From NCBI GenBank assembly GCA_017403125.1, contig JAFQOR010000020.1, positions 62,001 to 126,000 on the forward strand: a stretch of 64,000 nucleotides of DNA. The letters are read 5' to 3'. The notes below the pieces were generated by a model. That model saw only the letters and a program-made list of their open reading frames with translations. It ran no database searches and was not told the origin of the DNA. A program made the translations under genes and the position numbers. Shown piece after piece: positions 57,131-64,000 of this stretch (positions within the stretch are counted from its first letter, which is position 1; the number at the start of each line of letters is the position of its first letter). The DNA comes from Alistipes sp. GTDB lineage: Bacteria > Bacteroidota > Bacteroidia > Bacteroidales > Rikenellaceae.

Positions 57131-58087
57131 ATGGCTACTAAAATTTTTGCTGCACCATCACCACATGTGCACGGCGGGGAGTCCACTCGTCGCATCATGG
57201 GAGATGTGTTGCTTGCGCTGGTTCCGGCACTCGCCGTCTCGACCTACTACTTTGGTCTGCGCGTGCTGATGATTACGGCGGTATCGGTTGCAGCGTGTGT
57301 AATTTTCGAGTATCTTATCCAGCGTCTGCTGTTCAGGTCGCGTAGCACTATTGGCGACCTCTCGGCAGTGGTTACGGGTGTGCTCTTGGCGTTCAACGTC
57401 CCTGTGGGTATTCCGTGGTGGATTGTGGTTGTTGGTGCGCTGGTTGCAATAGGTATCGGTAAGATGACCTTTGGCGGTCTTGGCTGCAACCCCTTCAACC
57501 CTGCACTCACGGGTCGTATATTCCTGCTTATCGCCTATCCGGTGCAGATGACCGACTGGACTACGGGCGTGCCCGATGCGTTGTCGGGTTCGACTCTTTT
57601 GAACGATGTCAAGACGGGTGCAGTGTCGGTTAGCGACTGCGACTTCATGGATATGTTTGCCGGCAACATGAATGGCTCTATGGGAGAGGTTGGTGCTCTG
57701 GCACTTATCCTTGGAGGTATCTATCTGTTGTGGCGCAAGGTTATCACATGGCATATTCCGGTGTCGATACTTGGCACCATGGCAATCTTTGCGGCATGCA
57801 CGGTTATGGGCGAGGGCGGCTCGTTGGTCTATGAGTTCCCGCTCTTCCACATCCTTGCCGGAGGCGCGTTGCTTGGCGCTATATTCATGGCTACGGACTA
57901 CTCAACATCGCCCATGACACACAAGGGAATGTTGATTTATGGTGTGTGCATCGGTCTTTTGACCATGATTATTCGTCTGTGGGGCGCTTATCCCGAGGGA
58001 ATGTCGTTTGCGATATTTATCATGAACGCTGCTACGCCGCTCATCAACAAGTATTGTCGTCCGAAGCGTTTCGGAACCAAAAAATAG
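57131..58087 (+). CDS. rnfD: Rnf complex subunit D
   Basis: A 318-aa membrane subunit with about nine helices. The covalent-FMN site is the Thr in DALSGSTLLND, and the GGLGCNPFNPALTGR block matches NqrB/RnfD. It helps form the ion channel. Confidence 0.94.
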   Translation: MATKIFAAPSPHVHGGESTRRIMGDVLLALVPALAVSTYYFGLRVLMITAVSVAACVIFEYLIQRLLFRSRSTIGDLSAVVTGVLLAFNVPVGIPWWIVVVGALVAIGIGKMTFGGLGCNPFNPALTGRIFLLIAYPVQMTDWTTGVPDALSGSTLLNDVKTGAVSVSDCDFMDMFAGNMNGSMGEVGALALILGGIYLLWRKVITWHIPVSILGTMAIFAACTVMGEGGSLVYEFPLFHILAGGALLGAIFMATDYSTSPMTHKGMLIYGVCIGLLTMIIRLWGAYPEGMSFAIFIMNAATPLINKYCRPKRFGTKK

Positions 58088-58099
58088 GGAGGATAGGGT

Positions 58100-58834
58100 A
58101 TGAAGAGTTCACTTAAAAACATGGTCCTTGTGCTCTTTACGATTGGTGGCGTATCGGCACTTTTGGTAGGTCTTGTTCACAACATCACCAAGGATGCCAT
58201 TGCCCAGGCCGAGGAGCAGAAGAAGAATAAGGCGAAGTTCGAGGTGCTATCTACAACCGAGAGCGAGGCTGTCATCTTGGAGGATGCGACGCGCAAGATT
58301 GGCGATTTCGAAGTTAAGGTATCTACCGTTGCGTCGCGCGCTACGAACGAGATTATAGGTTATGCTGTTGAGGCTCCGAGCATCACGGCAAACGGTTATA
58401 GCGACCGCATATACCTTATGGTAGGTTTCGTGGAGACGGATGGCGAGGTAAGGATAAATAGCGTGGAGGTGCTCTCGCAGAAGGAGACTCCGGGTCTTGG
58501 TGCCAATATGACTAAACCCGGAAATAAACTCGAAAACAGTGTCTTGGGCAAGAACCCCGCTACAATGACGTTCAAGGTTAAGAAGGATGACCCACGTGGC
58601 TCGTTCGATGCACTGTCGGGCTCTACCATCTCGTCACGCGCCTATGCTAATGCTATGGAGACGGCCTATGCCGGATATCTATGGGCAAAGGGTGTGATTG
58701 TAGCAAAGGATAACGATGCTACGGCAGAGGAGCTTGTCGAGGAGAGCGTTGTTGTCGAGGAGGAGTCAATGGGTGAGGAGATGGAGGATAATATGGGGTC
58801 TGCGACTCAGAAAGGAGAGGTAGGTCATGAGTAA
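58100..58834 (+). CDS. rnfG: Rnf complex subunit G
   Basis: A 244-aa periplasmic FMN subunit with one N-terminal helix (about 8-28). The covalent FMN site is in DALSGSTISSRAY. The last 40 residues form an acidic Glu-rich tail that is longer than I expect for RnfG. Its 3' end overlaps rnfE by 8 bases. Confidence 0.93.
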   Translation: MKSSLKNMVLVLFTIGGVSALLVGLVHNITKDAIAQAEEQKKNKAKFEVLSTTESEAVILEDATRKIGDFEVKVSTVASRATNEIIGYAVEAPSITANGYSDRIYLMVGFVETDGEVRINSVEVLSQKETPGLGANMTKPGNKLENSVLGKNPATMTFKVKKDDPRGSFDALSGSTISSRAYANAMETAYAGYLWAKGVIVAKDNDATAEELVEESVVVEEESMGEEMEDNMGSATQKGEVGHE

Positions 58835-59408
58835 AATGCAACTTATCACGAAGGGCATATTGAAGGAGAATCCTACGTTTGTCCTTATCTTGGGAATGTG
58901 TCCCACCATCGGCGTTACGTCGTCGGCAATAAATGGTATGGGTATGGGCGTAGCCACTATGGCTGTGCTTATCATGTCGAATGTTGTCATCTCGCTTATC
59001 AAAAATCTCATTCCGTCGAAGGTGCGTATTCCGGCATATATTGTCGTTATTGCGTCATTCGTTACGATTATCGAGATGCTTATGAAGGCGTATGTTCCCT
59101 CGCTCTACGAGGCTCTCGGTGTCTTTATCCCGCTTATCGTTGTGAACTGTATCATCTTGGGTCGTGCCGAGGCCTTTGCTTCGAAGAATAATGCTCTGGA
59201 TTCGGCTCTTGATGGCGTGGGCATAGGCTTGGGCTTTACGCTCTCGCTCACGGTTGTAGGTATGGTTCGTGAAGCTCTCGGTTCGGGTTCATTCTTTGGT
59301 ATGCCCTTCGCCGAGGATGTCATGCCCCTTGTCTTCATCTTGGCGCCGGGCGGCTTTATCGCCCTTGGCTACCTGATGGTGTTGTTTAATAAAATATCTA
59401 AACGATAG
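58827..59408 (+). CDS. rnfE: Rnf complex subunit E
   Basis: A 193-aa six-helix membrane protein (NqrD/RnfE family) with [22 protein letters not shown] and [10 protein letters not shown]. It pairs with RnfA around a transmembrane cluster. Confidence 0.94.
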   Translation: MSKMQLITKGILKENPTFVLILGMCPTIGVTSSAINGMGMGVATMAVLIMSNVVISLIKNLIPSKVRIPAYIVVIASFVTIIEMLMKAYVPSLYEALGVFIPLIVVNCIILGRAEAFASKNNALDSALDGVGIGLGFTLSLTVVGMVREALGSGSFFGMPFAEDVMPLVFILAPGGFIALGYLMVLFNKISKR

Positions 59409-59413
59409 GAGTT

Positions 59414-60058
59414 ATGGAGTTTGAGAATATTTCAAGAGAGATAGTTCAGGCGTTCGAGACGGGAACGATTAGCGCAGCTCCCGAGACGCTCTTTGCAATC
59501 ATCATAGGCGCCATCTTCGTAAACAACGTGGTGCTCTCGCAGTTCTTGGGAATATGCCCCTTCCTTGGTGTGTCGTCAAAGGTCGAGACATCGTTGGGTA
59601 TGGGTATGGCAGTGACCTTCGTCATGGCACTCTCCGGAGTTGTTACATGGTGCTTGCAAACCTACGTACTCCAACCCTTCGGCATAGAGTATATGCAGAC
59701 CATAGCATTCATCTTGGTCATTGCAGCTCTGGTGCAGATGGTCGAGATTGTGTTGAAGAAGGCTTCGCCGGCGCTCTATCAGGCATTGGGTATCTTCCTG
59801 CCGCTCATTACGACCAACTGTGCGGTGTTGGGTATCGCCATTATCGCTGTGCAGAAGTATCCGTTCGACCTGCTCACGGGCGTCATCTTCTCGGTGGCTA
59901 CGGCTCTGGGCTTTGCTCTTGCGTTGGTACTCTTTGCCGGCATTCGCGAGCGATTGGATGTCGAGGATGTGCCCAAGGCATTCAAGGGTACGCCTATCGC
60001 CCTTATCGCGGCAGGTCTGCTTGCTATGGCATTTATGGGCTTTGCGGGCTTGGTTTAG
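59414..60058 (+). CDS. rnfA: Rnf complex subunit A
   Basis: A 214-aa six-helix membrane protein (NqrE/RnfA family) with [22 protein letters not shown] and the inverted-topology Cys in TTNCAVLG. It is the last gene of the operon and is followed by a strong terminator. The order here is B, C, D, G, E, A. Confidence 0.95.
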   Translation: MEFENISREIVQAFETGTISAAPETLFAIIIGAIFVNNVVLSQFLGICPFLGVSSKVETSLGMGMAVTFVMALSGVVTWCLQTYVLQPFGIEYMQTIAFILVIAALVQMVEIVLKKASPALYQALGIFLPLITTNCAVLGIAIIAVQKYPFDLLTGVIFSVATALGFALALVLFAGIRERLDVEDVPKAFKGTPIALIAAGLLAMAFMGFAGLV

Positions 60059-60080
60059 CCAATACCTATAATATAGTAAT

Positions 60081-60121
60081 AACATTAGGTCGTTCACAAT
60101 TGAAGTGAACGACCTAATGTT
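60081..60121. terminator. Terminator after rnfA
   Basis: A perfect 17-base stem, AACATTAGGTCGTTCAC at 60081-60097 with its complement at 60105-60121, then ATTTTG. It can also serve the convergent cold-shock gene. Confidence 0.85.
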
Positions 60122-60175
60122 ATTTTGTCGAGGTAGTGGGACGAAAGGGGGGCGTTGTTGTAGCTACGCCTCTGC

Positions 60176-60382
60176 CTACTTGGCGATGATATGCACCTCG
60201 CGTGCCTCGACCTTCCCTTCGGTGGTTGTCGTAATCTCATACTCCACGTGCTGGTTGTACTTCAACGTGCGGAAACCATCGATGCAAAGCGCGGTGTAGT
60301 GCACATATACATCCTCGCCATTGTCGCCCGTAATAAAGCCATAGCCCTTGCGACTGTCGAACCACTTGACTCTGCCCTTCAT
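60176..60382 (-). CDS. Cold-shock domain protein
   Basis: A 68-aa single CSD. RNP1 KGYGFITGD and RNP2 VYVHYTAL are clear. It binds single-stranded RNA or DNA; it may or may not be cold-induced. A promoter is visible on the minus strand (60420-60450). Confidence 0.93.
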   Translation of the reverse strand: MKGRVKWFDSRKGYGFITGDNGEDVYVHYTALCIDGFRTLKYNQHVEYEITTTTEGKVEAREVHIIAK

Positions 60383-60419
60383 AGCTGAAACTACTCCTGT
60401 TTGAGGTTATTTGCCAAGT

Positions 60420-60450
60420 CAAAGTTACGATATTTTTATGTTGTATGCAA
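60420..60450 (-). promoter_or_regulatory. Promoter of the cold-shock gene
   Basis: Minus strand: TTG (60448-60450), 20 bases, TAACTTTG (60420-60427). Confidence 0.7.
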
Positions 60451-60478
60451 CAATTTCTGCGCTGAAAGAGTTATTTAG

Positions 60479-60509
60479 TTGTGGGAATCGAAAAAAAATT
60501 GTATATTTG
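60479..60509 (+). promoter_or_regulatory. Promoter of the lipoprotein/radical SAM pair
   Basis: TTG at 60479-60481, 20 bases, TATATTTG at 60502-60509, 40 bases before the lipoprotein ATG. Confidence 0.7.
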
Positions 60510-60548
60510 TCGAAAGATAACTCTTTGAAAAGCTAAAACATAAACGAT

Positions 60549-60929
60549 ATGAAAAGCAAATTGAAGATTGCACTGTTGGCTCTTTTGGGCTTCTCGACTG
60601 CAAGTTGCGCATCGAAGAAGGCTGCCAAGAAGTCTATGGATAGGGATTCGCAGAGTATCGAGACGGATAGCATCGATACGCGCATTATGCTTATGTATGG
60701 TGTTCCGGGTCCGGATGGCAACCGTATTATGACCGAGGAGGAGGTGCGAGAGGGCGTTAGCGCAGCGCAGGACGCGGCTACGGTGAAGCCCGATAGTTTG
60801 GATTTGCGCCCCGCGTTGATGTATGGCGTGCGCTTCCCTGATGGCTCGACGGAGCGTCCGAAGAGTAGCGATGCTACCGATGAGAAGCTTGTTGAGGGTG
60901 AGGCAGAGAGGGCTGCATCGGAGGAATAA
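60549..60929 (+). CDS. Small lipoprotein of an rSAM/lipoprotein system
   Basis: A 126-aa protein with a lipoprotein signal (MKSKLKIALLALLGFSTASC, Cys20). The mature part holds a twice-repeated motif, LMYGV-x-x-PDG, at residues 48-57 and 90-99, each preceded by an acidic Ser/Asp stretch (ETDSIDTR, KPDSLDLR). I take it to be a member of the small lipoproteins that accompany TIGR04133-type radical SAM enzymes (TIGR04134-like). The repeated motif is the likely modification site (inference). The radical SAM gene follows 15 bases after its stop. Confidence 0.75.
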   Translation: MKSKLKIALLALLGFSTASCASKKAAKKSMDRDSQSIETDSIDTRIMLMYGVPGPDGNRIMTEEEVREGVSAAQDAATVKPDSLDLRPALMYGVRFPDGSTERPKSSDATDEKLVEGEAERAASEE

Positions 60930-60944
60930 AAATTGGCTCGACGA

Positions 60945-62021
60945 ATGAAAGGTAAGCGTTTAGGTCTGCGCAAATATCTCGGACTCAAACTCTTCAAGGG
61001 GCTTTACGATGAGGCTATCGAGCATCATGAGTTGCGTACACTCTTTTGGGAGTGTACGCTTCGTTGTAATCTGTCGTGTCGTCATTGTGGTAGCGATTGC
61101 AGGGTAGATGTGGCGGAGCAGGATATGCCTCTTGCCGACTTCTTGAAGGTGCTCGACGAGGAGGTTACGCCGCATGTCGATCCGAGGCGTGTGCTCATCA
61201 TCTTCTCGGGTGGCGAGGTCTTGGTGCGTCGCGACTTGGAGGAGGCGGGACGCGAGGTTATGCGACGTGGCTATATGTGGGGTATGGTGACCAACGGCAT
61301 GGCGCTCACGCCTCAGCGTCTTGATGCGTTGGTAGATGCCGGTTTGAGGTCTGTTTCTATCAGTTTCGATGGCTTCGAGGATATACACAACCACATACGT
61401 CGCAACCCGTTGAGCTTCGAGCGTGCACGTCAGGCAGTGCAGAGCATACGTCGTGTCGATGGACTGCTCTACGACGTTATAACGTGTGTGACGCCCGCCC
61501 TTATGGAGCGTTTAGACGAGTGGAAGGAGTTTCTCATTAGCGAGGGCATAAGCCATTGGCGAATCTTCTCCATCTTCCCGGCAGGACGTGCCAAGAGGGA
61601 TGACTCGCTGCATCTTAACGTGGAACAGTACCGCCAACTTATGGAGTTTATTCGCCTCACGCGAAAGGAGGGACGCATAAATTTGAGCTATGCATGTGAG
61701 GGCTTCCTCGGTGGCTACGAGACCGAAGTTCGTGACCACTTCTACATGTGCACTGCCGGAGTTTCGGTGGCCTCTATTCGTGTTAATGGCGATATTTCGG
61801 GTTGTACGAGTGTGCGTGGCAACTACACGCAGGGCAATATCTACAAGGATAGATTCTGGGATGTGTGGCAGAACCGTTTTCAGCCCTTCCGCAATCGCGA
61901 GTGGACCAAGATAGATGAGTGTAGGGATTGTAAGGTTTGGGACTTCTGTCGCGGTGGAGGTATGCACCTACGCGACGACGAGGGCAAACTGATGTATTGT
62001 CACTACCGAATGTTAAAGTAA
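60945..62021 (+). CDS. Radical SAM/SPASM enzyme of an rSAM/lipoprotein system (TIGR04133-like)
   Basis: A 358-aa enzyme. The SAM-cluster motif CxxxCxxC is CNLSCRHC (Cys41, Cys45, Cys48). IFSGGEVLVRRDLEE is the GGE motif, and the C-terminus has a SPASM-like auxiliary-cluster region with CTSVRGNYTQGN and CRDCKVWDFCRGGG and a late Cys (MYCHYRML). It should form a thioether or other crosslink in a peptide partner (family knowledge). An in-frame TTG at 60933 is an alternative start 3 bases after the lipoprotein stop. Confidence 0.85.
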   Translation: MKGKRLGLRKYLGLKLFKGLYDEAIEHHELRTLFWECTLRCNLSCRHCGSDCRVDVAEQDMPLADFLKVLDEEVTPHVDPRRVLIIFSGGEVLVRRDLEEAGREVMRRGYMWGMVTNGMALTPQRLDALVDAGLRSVSISFDGFEDIHNHIRRNPLSFERARQAVQSIRRVDGLLYDVITCVTPALMERLDEWKEFLISEGISHWRIFSIFPAGRAKRDDSLHLNVEQYRQLMEFIRLTRKEGRINLSYACEGFLGGYETEVRDHFYMCTAGVSVASIRVNGDISGCTSVRGNYTQGNIYKDRFWDVWQNRFQPFRNREWTKIDECRDCKVWDFCRGGGMHLRDDEGKLMYCHYRMLK

Positions 62022-62065
62022 CGAAGATTGGGTATAGAGAGTTGCATCGTTGGTGGAGATTACTG

Positions 62066-62719
62066 TTAAATCTCCACCAATCTGTTTTTAATGGCATAGA
62101 CCACAAGGTTTGCCGTATTCTTGCAGCCCGTCTTCTCCAAGATGTTGGCACGATGCTTATCAACCGTGCGTTTCGATATGAAGAGCTTGTCGGCAATCTC
62201 CTGATTCGATAGTCCGCGACACACCTCCACCAAAATCTCTATCTCACGGTCCGACAAGGCGTCCTCGTCACTCGTGGCATCTATGGGTGTTACACTCATG
62301 TTGCGTGTCAGCGTGCGCATCAGCGCCTCACACACGTAGCTGTCGCCCTCCGAAACCGCATCGACCGAGGCATATACCTCCTCGATATCCGAATCTTTGA
62401 GCACAAAGCCCGAAGCACCACTCTCCATCATCTGCGAGTAGTACTGCTCGTCGCCATACATCGATAGTGTTATGATGCGCAGTCTATCATTTAGGCGTAG
62501 CGCACGACGAGTAGTCTCGCAGCCGTCGATGCCGGGCATCGATATATCCATGAAGACAACATCTACGTCGAGCGCAGGCAACGCCGCAAGAAACTCCTCG
62601 CCACTGCCCATGTCGGCAACAACGTCGAAGTCCTCGCGCATCGAGAGCAGTCCTCGAAGACCCGTACGAAAGAGCGTGTGGTCATCAACGAGAGCTATCT
62701 TTACTCTTCTTTGTGTCAT
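62066..62719 (-). CDS. NarL/LuxR-type response regulator
   Basis: A 217-aa protein. The receiver domain has the acidic pair LVDDHTL, phospho-acceptor Asp in VFMDISMPG and the Lys in FVLKDSD. The C-terminal HTH is LSDREIEILVEVCRGLSNQEIADKLFIS-like with KRTVDKHRANIL. Its start overlaps the upstream kinase gene by 35 bases. The target promoters are unknown. Confidence 0.93.
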   Translation of the reverse strand: MTQRRVKIALVDDHTLFRTGLRGLLSMREDFDVVADMGSGEEFLAALPALDVDVVFMDISMPGIDGCETTRRALRLNDRLRIITLSMYGDEQYYSQMMESGASGFVLKDSDIEEVYASVDAVSEGDSYVCEALMRTLTRNMSVTPIDATSDEDALSDREIEILVEVCRGLSNQEIADKLFISKRTVDKHRANILEKTGCKNTANLVVYAIKNRLVEI

Positions 62720-63707
62720 AATCTTCTGTGTTTAGTAGTTCGTAGTCGCTTCCTGACAGGTGTGCTATTGAGCTGTCAATGCGCACAACGATATGTGCCG
62801 ACATGCCCTTACCGGGGTTGCTCATGATGTCAAATATGCCGTTTAGGGAGGATACTCTCGACTTTATGTTCGATAATCCCATGCCGTAGTCCATTACTTC
62901 GGTGTAGAGGAATCCGCGTCCATCATCTTCGTAGTCGAGCACCAGACAATCCTTGTGTAGCTCCAACGCAAGCGATATGTTCTTGCACTTTGCATGTTTC
63001 AGCGAGTTGTTTATCAGCTCGCATGCCACGCGATAGAGAATAACCTCGATGTTGGAGTCGAAGCGCTCCTGACGTAGCGACGTCGTGAAGTTAATCCTTA
63101 TGTTGTGCATGTCGCCTATGCGGTCGATGAAGTTGCGTATGCCGCGTGCCAAGCCAAAGTTGTTGAGGATGTGGGGCGAGAGGTTGTTCGATATCTCGCG
63201 CAACGAGCGTATAGCCTCATCTATTACCGCCTGTGTATTTAGCAACATGTTGCGGTCTCTATCGCTCATCTCGGCGCGTTGCAGTGTCGATAGCGACATC
63301 TTTGCCGACGAGAGCAGCGGCCCAAGTCCGTCGTGTAGCTCACGCGAGAAGCTCGCTCGCGAGCGCTCCTCGGTGCGCAGCACCGTTGTCATAAGCCTAT
63401 TCTCCAACAGACGACGCTGCATAGCCATGCGATCGACATGATATACGAGCAGTCGCGCGCAGACCACACATACCGAAAAACTCACCGATACCACGATGCC
63501 GACCCACGCCATGGTGAGGTCCGAGACGGCAATGCCATCGAAGATAAGCAGTTGCAGCACGCGCTCTACGGTGAGCATCGCAAGACCTATGATGCAACAT
63601 ATCCACAGCGCGCGGTACTTCGTGCGATTTACCAGAAGCATCGCAATAGCCGAGGCTATGAGCTGCATAACTATGGCAACGACCATCAATATCTCAACTC
63701 CCGACAT
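62685..63707 (-). CDS. HisKA_3-type sensor histidine kinase
   Basis: A 340-aa kinase with three hydrophobic helices in the first 95 residues and no large sensory domain. The dimerisation helix carries the phospho-His in SFSRELHDGLGPLL, and the HATPase has ELINNSLKHA, DYEDDGRGF and GMGLSNIKSRV. It overlaps its regulator gene, so the two are translationally coupled. The stimulus is unknown, perhaps membrane state. Confidence 0.93.
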   Translation of the reverse strand: MSGVEILMVVAIVMQLIASAIAMLLVNRTKYRALWICCIIGLAMLTVERVLQLLIFDGIAVSDLTMAWVGIVVSVSFSVCVVCARLLVYHVDRMAMQRRLLENRLMTTVLRTEERSRASFSRELHDGLGPLLSSAKMSLSTLQRAEMSDRDRNMLLNTQAVIDEAIRSLREISNNLSPHILNNFGLARGIRNFIDRIGDMHNIRINFTTSLRQERFDSNIEVILYRVACELINNSLKHAKCKNISLALELHKDCLVLDYEDDGRGFLYTEVMDYGMGLSNIKSRVSSLNGIFDIMSNPGKGMSAHIVVRIDSSIAHLSGSDYELLNTEDYDTKKSKDSSR

Positions 63708-63756
63708 AACTACCCAAAACTTGTCTATTATCCGAAACTTAACTGCGTGCCACCGA

Positions 63757-64000
63757 CTACTTTATTACACCATCCAAGCTACGCAACATGCCATAGTCGG
63801 TCATATCCACCTGCACCGGTACCACAGCCACATAGCGGTGTGCCAATGCCCACTCGTCGGTATCCTCGGCTTCGGGCTCGGCATTTTGGAATGCTCCTGT
63901 AAGCCAAAAGTAGTCTCTGCCGTGTGGGTCTTGGCGGGCGTGGAAGTCCTCGCGCCAGAAGCCGCGTGTCTGGCGACATAGGCGTATGCCCTGAATATCT
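63757..64000 (-). CDS. surE: 5'/3'-nucleotidase SurE (C-terminal part, 5' truncated)
   Basis: The minus strand reads into a stop at 63757-63759 and encodes 81 residues, starting DIQGIRLCRQTRG and containing DPHGRDYFWLTGAFQN, the family block EAEDTDEWAL and the end VVPVQVDMTDYGML. These are SurE C-terminal signatures. SurE dephosphorylates nucleoside monophosphates in stress survival. The metal-binding N-terminus lies beyond the window edge. Confidence 0.92.
   Translation of the reverse strand, partial: DIQGIRLCRQTRGFWREDFHARQDPHGRDYFWLTGAFQNAEPEAEDTDEWALAHRYVAVVPVQVDMTDYGMLRSLDGVIK

Overview
The window looks like chromosomal DNA of a gut-type Bacteroidales, most like Alistipes or another Rikenellaceae (inference). 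The evidence is: many start regions carry the Bacteroidetes promoter signature (TTTG, about 19-21 bases, TAnnTTTG) and not a strong Shine-Dalgarno; secreted proteins have Bacteroidetes-style lipoprotein signals; and family choices such as GH97, an Rnf complex, spermidine through carboxynorspermidine and a TIGR04133-type radical SAM gene fit the phylum. Most of the window is core genome with moderate GC. Two stretches are visibly AT-rich (about 21.8-24.0 kb and 34.4-37.0 kb). Both ends are cut: a COX24-like small basic protein at the left and surE at the right.

Layout. 0-13.3 kb: RNase G, Mfd, then a typical Bacteroidetes envelope run (coaX, beta-barrel protein, TPR protein, LptC-like lipoprotein, CNNM/CBS protein, PpiD-like foldase). 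14.0-16.1 kb: three small envelope genes of unknown function. 16.2-21.5 kb (minus): a complete arginine-to-spermidine operon (agmatinase, carboxynorspermidine synthase, carboxynorspermidine decarboxylase, arginine decarboxylase). 21.6-24.1 kb: an AT-rich two-gene lipoprotein island with a HExxH metalloprotease, flanked by 40-bp direct repeats. 24.2-30.7 kb: aspA, an orphan phage-type membrane protein, coaD, lpxD, ruvC and two TlpA-type thioredoxins. 30.8-37.2 kb: two tRNAs, a GH97 enzyme, a Glu/Lys repeat protein, an FNT channel, and an AT-rich segment with a 69-bp direct repeat and a decayed gene copy. 37.4-45.4 kb: hydrolases, transporters, tRNA-Gln and rarA. 45.4-47.6 kb: repeat arrays around a beta-barrel gene with a highly structured leader. 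48.0-52.3 kb: groES-groEL, tRNA-Arg and an acyl-CoA synthetase. 52.8-60.1 kb: nadE-rseC-rnfBCDGEA. 60.2-64 kb: a cold-shock protein, a radical SAM/lipoprotein pair, a two-component system and surE.

The intergenic spaces are unusually rich in several distinct repeat families: a ~120-bp hairpin element (3 copies plus a half copy), 9-bp-period TTAGGG palindromes (3), 11-bp-period CTACTCTTTTG arrays (3), 15-16-bp GCTTTGCTTGGCGG clusters (about 5), and an 87-bp-period array of GGGTATT hairpins. G/C homopolymers of 7-10 bases recur upstream of genes.

The best candidates for undescribed biology are the radical SAM/lipoprotein pair at 60.5-62.0 kb, the structured leader at 46.99-47.14 kb, the 87-bp hairpin arrays on either side of it, the repeat-flanked metalloprotease island, and a NAD synthetase whose amidase domain lacks its nucleophilic cysteine.
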